Shown here in pieces: positions 1-5,515 of a stretch of DNA of 5,515 nucleotides. Positions within the stretch are counted from its first letter, which is position 1. Each line of letters opens with the position of its first letter. The DNA lies in the NCBI GenBank assembly GCA_945871945.1, contig CAMBXY010000105.1, forward strand, positions 1 to 5,515, read 5' to 3'. The notes below the pieces were generated by a model. It was not told the origin of the DNA and made no database searches. It was given only the letters and a program-made list of their open reading frames with translations. This stretch comes from Bordetella parapertussis (GTDB taxonomy: Bacteria; Pseudomonadota; Gammaproteobacteria; Burkholderiales; Burkholderiaceae_C). A program made the translations under genes and the position numbers.

Positions 1-2531
<2,531 letters not shown>

Positions 2532-2631
2532 GGCGTTCTCTGTGATCAAGGACAGTTCGGTTTTAATTTATTTTGGTTCGACAAAGAGGTGGTTTTCTTG
2601 GTTTTCACTAGACCGTGACTTTGACGTTCAG

Positions 2632-2647
2632 ACACTATATATGGGGT
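2632..2647. promoter_or_regulatory. NrdR box 1, overlapping the nrdA -10 element
   Basis: The 16-mer ACACTATATATGGGGT matches the known NrdR-box pattern (acaCwAtATaTwGtgt) at most positions, including the CTATATAT core. NrdR is the zinc-finger/ATP-cone repressor of ribonucleotide reductase genes and binds paired boxes. This site covers the predicted -10 hexamer. Its partner starts 32 bp away, about three helical turns, the usual spacing for NrdR pairs. Confidence 0.78.
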
Positions 2648-2662
2648 CTGTGATGAATTCAA
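2634..2662 (-). promoter_or_regulatory. Predicted sigma-70 promoter of nrdA (P1)
   Basis: On the minus strand a -35 hexamer TTGAAT (2662-2657) is followed by a 17-bp spacer and a -10 hexamer TATAGT (2639-2634). Each hexamer is close to consensus and the spacing is ideal. The expected transcript start is near 2627, giving a 5' leader of roughly 95 nt before the nrdA ATG. The -10 hexamer lies inside one NrdR-like box, and the -35 abuts a second, which fits repression by occlusion. This is read from sequence only; the start site has not been mapped. Confidence 0.7.
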
Positions 2663-2663
2663 G

Positions 2664-2679
2664 CCACTAGGGGTAGTGT
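2664..2679. promoter_or_regulatory. NrdR box 2, immediately upstream of the nrdA -35 element
   Basis: The 16-mer CCACTAGGGGTAGTGT has strong palindromic arms of the NrdR-box type (CACTA and TAGTG), but a GGGG centre in place of the usual TATA-rich core. It starts 32 bp from box 1, so both sites face the same side of the helix, and it lies 1 bp from the -35 hexamer. Alone it would be a marginal call; the spacing and position make it credible. Confidence 0.65.
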
Positions 2680-2806
2680 TTGGGGAATATCTGTGCGTCT
2701 GTGCAAAAAAGATACTTTGGGCGACTCAGAGATCATACAAATGTGACTGTTTTTGGGAAAAAAAAGATGGCTTGAAATCCGCATCAAATCTGCAAGTTTT
2801 GTAGAG

Positions 2807-2836
2807 ACTCTATATTTGGTGCGGGTTTGCTTGCAA
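2807..2836 (-). promoter_or_regulatory. Third NrdR-like box over a possible upstream nrdA promoter (P2)
   Basis: The 16-mer ACTCTATATTTGGTGC at 2807-2822 fits the NrdR-box pattern about as well as box 1. On the minus strand it contains a -10-like TATAGA (2814-2809), 16 bp downstream of a -35-like TTGCAA (2836-2831). The -10 sits at the same register in the box (positions 9-14) as in P1. No partner box is evident 31-32 bp to either side. Because NrdR boxes have TATA-rich cores, the -10 match may be incidental. An NrdR-related site is plausible; an active second promoter is speculative. Confidence 0.4.
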
Positions 2837-2861
2837 TTGCCTTCGCAAATCCTTGCAAATA
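2828..2861. repeat. Three short imperfect tandem repeats, 10-11 bp period
   Basis: Read on the minus strand, the units are ATTTGCAAGG, ATTTGCGAAGG and CAATTGCAAG, head to tail. A related ATTTGCTTGCAC lies further upstream around 2917-2928. The one-turn period would place each copy on the same DNA face, as in regulator-binding clusters, and the block overlaps and lies just upstream of the P2 -35 hexamer. Low complexity and chance remain possible. Confidence 0.35.
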
Positions 2862-2962
2862 AATGCATTGCCAAATTGACTTGATGCACTTGCTCTCTGA
2901 AATCCTCAAAACGGTGCAAGCAAATGGCAAAAATGTAATGAATGAAAATTTTTCAAAATAAT

Positions 2963-3532
2963 TCAATTATCGGGGAAAAACTGATGCGGCCAAGCCACAT
3001 TTTTCTTCAACAAAGCCCAATCGAAACCTGGACCTGGGTCTTTTTTCCGAGCCGGTGCAATGTGTTCATGGCCCGCAATGTGCGCGATGGGGTAATGCTT
3101 GCCAAGCGCCAAACAAAGTGGTGCCAGGCTTTCGTATTGAGCCGCTTCAAAGCTGTCGCCCTCTAAGCCTTCCAGTTCAATGCCAATTGAGTCGTCATTG
3201 CAATTATTGCGGCCTCGATAGCTGGAGGCGCCGGCGTGCCACGCGCGTTGCTCGCAGCTCACAAATTGCCAAACCTTGCCCGTTCGTTCAATGAAAAAGT
3301 GTGAGGAAACTTCCAAGCCTCGAATGGATGTGTAGTAGGGATGGGCTTCCCAGTCGAGTTGATTGGTAAAGAGTTGTTGAACGGCGCCCGTGCCAAACTC
3401 CCCGGGAGGAAGGCTGATTGAATGAATCACCAGCAAATCAAGGATGGCGCTAGGTGGGCGTGGGCCAAAGTTGGGCGACTCGCATTTTTCAGCGCCTTGG
3501 CACCAGCCCTGTTGCCAATTGTCAAAGCTCAT
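2963..3532 (-). CDS. ampD: 1,6-anhydro-N-acetylmuramyl-L-alanine amidase AmpD
   Basis: AmpD is a cytosolic zinc amidase of murein recycling that cuts the stem peptide from anhydro-muramyl peptides; in organisms with ampR/ampC its loss derepresses beta-lactamase. The protein has 189 residues, close to the 180-190 usual for the family. Zinc ligands by alignment to E. coli/Citrobacter AmpD (H34, H154, D164) are H37 (VIHSISLPPGEFG), H155 (GHEHIAP) and D165 (KKDPGPGFDW). E119 in GIELEG matches catalytic E116, and K163 matches K162. The frame is open further upstream to 3637, but that extension overlaps the preceding gene and lacks homology, so the ATG at 3532 is chosen. It begins 5 bp after the stop of the PP0621-type gene, with no strong Shine-Dalgarno, which suggests translational coupling. 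There is no signal peptide, as expected for AmpD rather than AmpDh/AmiD types. No beta-lactamase or ampR gene is in view, so recycling is the supported role. Confidence 0.95.
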   Translation of the reverse strand: MSFDNWQQGWCQGAEKCESPNFGPRPPSAILDLLVIHSISLPPGEFGTGAVQQLFTNQLDWEAHPYYTSIRGLEVSSHFFIERTGKVWQFVSCEQRAWHAGASSYRGRNNCNDDSIGIELEGLEGDSFEAAQYESLAPLCLALGKHYPIAHIAGHEHIAPARKKDPGPGFDWALLKKNVAWPHQFFPDN

Positions 3533-3537
3533 GGCAC

Positions 3538-3807
3538 TCAGGCCAACTGATCGCCTGCGGCTTGGCGATGAGATTCTGAGCAATAACGACCCGTGCGGCC
3601 TTTTACCATGTCCGATTCGGGCAGGTGAACGCCGCAATGGTCACAGGCGTGCATGGCGCTAGGTTCTTGCAAGTCAACTTTGGCATTGCCTTGGGATGCA
3701 GCAGTGTGAGACTTGTCTTGTTGTTTCTCTTTGAGTGCATTCAGGCGGTTTCTTCGCCACCACCAAACCCCAAACAAAACAACCAGCAAAAAAATGAAGA
3801 TTTTCAA
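3538..3807 (-). CDS. PP0621-family small membrane-anchored protein with a zinc-binding-type motif
   Basis: The 89-residue protein begins with one hydrophobic segment (about residues 2-17, ending WWW) followed by RRNR, a typical anchor with a cytoplasmic tail. A polar linker leads to a C-terminal CDHCG motif and a later YCSESH. C55, C58, C76 and H80 would form a treble-clef-like zinc site. This layout matches proteins annotated as PP0621 family, whose function is unknown to me. The start is a TTG at 3807 whose bases overlap the TGA stop of ypjD (TTGA, 3804-3807). No in-frame ATG lies just upstream, and this start gives a complete membrane segment. The overlap and the 5-bp gap to ampD place it firmly inside the ypjD-ampD transcription unit. 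Function cannot be inferred beyond membrane anchoring and probable metal binding. Confidence 0.85.
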   Translation of the reverse strand: MKIFIFLLVVLFGVWWWRRNRLNALKEKQQDKSHTAASQGNAKVDLQEPSAMHACDHCGVHLPESDMVKGRTGRYCSESHRQAAGDQLA

Positions 3808-4610
3808 AGGCTGCGCCCCAAAATGACTTCAAGGACAAACCGCGATCCAGCGTAGGCGAACAACAAAAATGCGGAGCCTGTATAGAGCACCCGCACCGCG
3901 CGCCTGCCACGCCAACCAAACTGATGGCGCCCGAGCAAAAGAGCGCCAAAGGTGAGCCAAGACAAAACAGAAAACACGGTTTTGTGATCCCACTTCCACT
4001 GAACTCCTGCAGCGCCGTACAGCTGTTCGCCAAAAACAAAGCCCGCGATGAGGGTCAAGGTGAGCAAAATAAAGCCCAGAAGCACGAAGCGGAACATCAG
4101 GCGCTCGAGCGTGAGCAAGGGCAGGCCGCTTTGGTTTTCGTTGCCTTTGCGAATTTCAATCTCGGCGTTGGTCATGAGCGCTGCGTGAACCACAGCGGCT
4201 GCAAACATGCCATACGACGCAATGCCCAAAGCCCAGTGCAGGGGTAGCCAAATAGAGGCAGACACTTGAAGGGCTTGACCGGGGAAGTACCAAGACAGCA
4301 CCACTGCGGCGCTGCCCAAAGCCGCCATGGCCCAACGTGCTTTGAACTTTGGAAAGTATTGGCTCTCAAAGGTGTAAGCAGTCAAGACCCACCAGATGGT
4401 GACCGACAAAGCCGGCGCAAAACCAAAGCGGGGTGTTTCTCCCCACAAACCCAGGCCCAGCGTGAAAGCGTGCATGACCCAAGCCAGCCACAGGTATCGA
4501 CGGGTCAAGTTGGGGCCCATTCGATCGGCTACAAGAGCGGGAATGCCATAGGCGATGACGGTTAAAACAGTCAACCACATCGCCAATTCGGAGGGACTGG
4601 CTAAAATCAT
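3804..4610 (-). CDS. ypjD: YpjD/CcsA-type inner membrane protein (cytochrome c assembly superfamily)
   Basis: This 268-residue protein is almost wholly hydrophobic, with about eight predicted membrane helices (roughly residues 10-28, 40-56, 66-82, 92-108, 126-144, 172-196, 212-228 and 241-258). Between helices 6 and 7 it carries GVQWKWDHKTVFSVLSW: W205, W207 and D208 form a reduced WWD-type heme-handling motif and H209 follows. H125 and H142 are other candidate heme-ligand histidines. CcmC, CcmF and CcsA use this fold in cytochrome c maturation. The YpjD branch, found beside ffh in many proteobacteria including E. coli, has a less certain role, so a cytochrome c function should not be assumed. 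The ATG at 4610 has an AGGA at 4614-4617, only 3 nt away. The gene is divergent from ffh and heads the unit with the PP0621-type gene and ampD. Confidence 0.9.
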   Translation of the reverse strand: MILASPSELAMWLTVLTVIAYGIPALVADRMGPNLTRRYLWLAWVMHAFTLGLGLWGETPRFGFAPALSVTIWWVLTAYTFESQYFPKFKARWAMAALGSAAVVLSWYFPGQALQVSASIWLPLHWALGIASYGMFAAAVVHAALMTNAEIEIRKGNENQSGLPLLTLERLMFRFVLLGFILLTLTLIAGFVFGEQLYGAAGVQWKWDHKTVFSVLSWLTFGALLLGRHQFGWRGRRAVRVLYTGSAFLLFAYAGSRFVLEVILGRSL

Positions 4611-4621
4611 ACTTCCTAGTT

Positions 4622-4665
4622 TAGCGTTTTGAGCCGCTGCAATCTGGCAATGGGCTCAAAAGCTA
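4622..4665. repeat. Inverted repeat in the divergent ypjD-ffh intergenic region
   Basis: The left arm TAGCGTTTTGAGCC (4622-4635) pairs with the right arm GGCTCAAAAGCTA (4653-4665), giving 13 pairs with a single bulged G at 4626. The inner 9 pairs are uninterrupted, and the loop is 17 nt. It fills over half of the 78 bp between the two start codons. It starts 12 bp upstream of the ypjD ATG and ends 23 bp upstream of the ffh ATG. It could be an operator for a dimeric regulator, or a hairpin in a leader RNA. No T-run follows either arm in a terminator-like way. Confidence 0.6.
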
Positions 4666-4688
4666 GCGGTTTATGAAAAATTTTCTTT

Positions 4689-5515
4689 ATGGCCTCCGCT
4701 CTCACCGACAAACTCTCGCTACTTGTTAAGCAGATCAGTGGACAAGCGCGGATCACTGAATCCAACGTGTCCGACATGCTGCGTGAGGTGCGCATGGCGC
4801 TCTTGGAAGCCGACGTTGCGCTGCCAGTCGTTCGCGATTTCATCGCCCGTGTCAAAGAAAAGTCCTTAGGTCAAGAGGTCTTGGGTTCTTTGAAACCCGG
4901 CCAAGCCTTGGTGGCCATCGTGAACCGCGAACTGGCCGCCACCATGGGCGATGGTGTGGCCGACATCAATTTAGCGGCGCAACCGCCGGCGGTGATTTTG
5001 ATGGCGGGCTTGCAAGGTGCCGGTAAAACCACCACCACGGCCAAATTGGCCAAGCACTTAATAGAAAAGCGCAAGAAAAAAGTGCTGACTGTGTCGGGCG
5101 ACGTCTACCGACCCGCGGCCATTGAGCAGTTGAAAACTGTCACGGCACAAGCTGGCGCTGAATGGTTCCCAAGCTCACCCGATCAAAAGCCCTTGGACAT
5201 TGCGCGCGCCGCCATTGATTACGCACGCAAACATTTCTTTGACGTGCTGTTGGTAGATACAGCCGGTCGCTTGGCCATTGACGAAGCCTTGATGGCCGAA
5301 ATTCGCGAACTGCACGCTGTTTTGAAGCCGGTTGAAACCTTGTTTGTGGTCGATGCCATGCAAGGACAAGATGCCGCCAACACGGCCAAAGCATTTAGCG
5401 ATGCGCTGCCACTCACTGGCATTGTGCTGACCAAGATGGATGGCGACTCACGCGGTGGCGCTGCTTTGTCTGTGCGTCAAATCACGGGCGCTCCCATCAA
5501 GTTTGCAGGTACCAG
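4689..5515 (+). CDS. ffh: Signal recognition particle GTPase Ffh (SRP54); 3' end beyond the window
   Basis: Ffh binds 4.5S RNA and signal sequences of nascent membrane proteins, then docks with FtsY to deliver ribosomes to the translocon. The visible 275 codons cover the N domain helical bundle (about residues 1-95, including the LLEADVALPVV signature) and most of the G domain. Motifs present are the G1 P-loop GLQGAGKTT (107-115), the I-box region GDVYRPAA (137-144), G3 DTAGR (190-194) and G4 TKMD (248-251). The frame is intact to the window end at KFAGT, just where the G5/closing-loop region begins. The methionine-rich M domain is outside; family members are usually about 450-460 residues. 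The ATG at 4689 gives the conserved MASALTDKL start, but no clear Shine-Dalgarno precedes it. The gene is divergent from ypjD across 78 bp that contain a long inverted repeat. Confidence 0.97.
   Translation, partial: MASALTDKLSLLVKQISGQARITESNVSDMLREVRMALLEADVALPVVRDFIARVKEKSLGQEVLGSLKPGQALVAIVNRELAATMGDGVADINLAAQPPAVILMAGLQGAGKTTTTAKLAKHLIEKRKKKVLTVSGDVYRPAAIEQLKTVTAQAGAEWFPSSPDQKPLDIARAAIDYARKHFFDVLLVDTAGRLAIDEALMAEIRELHAVLKPVETLFVVDAMQGQDAANTAKAFSDALPLTGIVLTKMDGDSRGGAALSVRQITGAPIKFAGT

Larger units (their letters stand above)
2532..2962. other. Intergenic region between ampD and nrdA (nrdA control region)
   Basis: This 431-bp stretch is clearly more AT-rich than the flanking genes. It holds the nrdA promoter and NrdR-like sites, the tandem repeats, and the nrdA 5' leader. 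The leader contains a direct repeat GGTTTTC (2591-2597 and 2600-2606). Two minus-strand open frames of 60 and 86 codons cross it, but neither resembles a known family or has a convincing ribosome-binding site, so I do not call a gene. No GC-rich hairpin followed by a T-run is visible after ampD, so its 3' end is undefined. Confidence 0.7.

Noticed and set aside
2944..2954. GAAAA/TTTTC palindrome just after ampD as a terminator
   Set aside because: It has only five A/T-rich pairs around a single central base, so it cannot form a stable hairpin, and no GC stem with a T-run is present.
2532..2962. DnaA boxes or a replication origin in the AT-rich nrdA upstream region
   Set aside because: No TTATCCACA-like site is present on either strand. 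AT-richness and phased repeats alone do not support an origin.
2659..2966. Minus-strand open frames of 86 codons (2919-2659) and 60 codons (2966-2784) between ampD and nrdA
   Set aside because: They overlap each other in different frames, cover the predicted nrdA promoter and operators, lack good ribosome-binding sites and show no recognisable protein features.
3533..3637. Upstream extension of ampD by 35 codons
   Set aside because: The extension lies within the PP0621-type gene in another frame, is rich in Arg/Ser/Pro without homology to AmpD, and the ATG at 3532 gives the normal family length.
3924..4565. Plus-strand frames of 107 and 99 codons opposite ypjD
   Set aside because: They are antisense to a well-supported membrane protein, and their composition is that of a reverse-strand shadow.
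4871..5434. Several minus-strand frames opposite ffh
   Set aside because: The plus-strand frame contains all expected Ffh GTPase motifs without interruption; the antisense frames have no recognisable features.

Overview
The window is an ordinary chromosomal segment, most likely from a betaproteobacterium of the order Burkholderiales, probably a Comamonadaceae-type organism. The reasons are the protein sequences of NrdA, AmpD and Ffh, the ffh/ypjD divergent pair, and a PP0621-family small protein after the YpjD/CcsA-type gene. The family-level placement is an inference from recalled protein signatures, not from a search.

Layout: (1) 1-2531, minus strand: the first 843 codons of nrdA, the large subunit of aerobic class Ia ribonucleotide reductase. 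Its 3' end lies outside the window. (2) 2532-2962: a 431-bp AT-rich intergenic region that serves as the nrdA control region. It holds a good sigma-70 type promoter bracketed by two NrdR-box-like sites 32 bp apart, a third NrdR-like site about 140 bp further upstream over a weaker promoter-like pair, and a short run of 10-11 bp tandem repeats. (3) 2963-4610, minus strand: a compact three-gene unit, in transcription order ypjD (eight-helix CcsA-type membrane protein), a PP0621-type membrane-anchored zinc-site protein, and ampD (anhydro-muramyl-peptide amidase). The first two genes overlap by 4 bp (TTGA), and 5 bp separate the second from ampD. (4) 4611-4688: a 78-bp divergent intergenic region with a long inverted repeat. 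(5) 4689-5515, plus strand: the first 275 codons of ffh, the SRP GTPase. Its M domain lies outside the window.

The genes are housekeeping: dNTP synthesis, cell-wall recycling, a membrane protein of the heme/cytochrome-c assembly superfamily, and co-translational membrane targeting. I see no mobile element, CRISPR array, tRNA, rRNA or defence locus, and no convincing undescribed system. The most informative non-coding signals are the NrdR-type operators at nrdA and the inverted repeat between ypjD and ffh.
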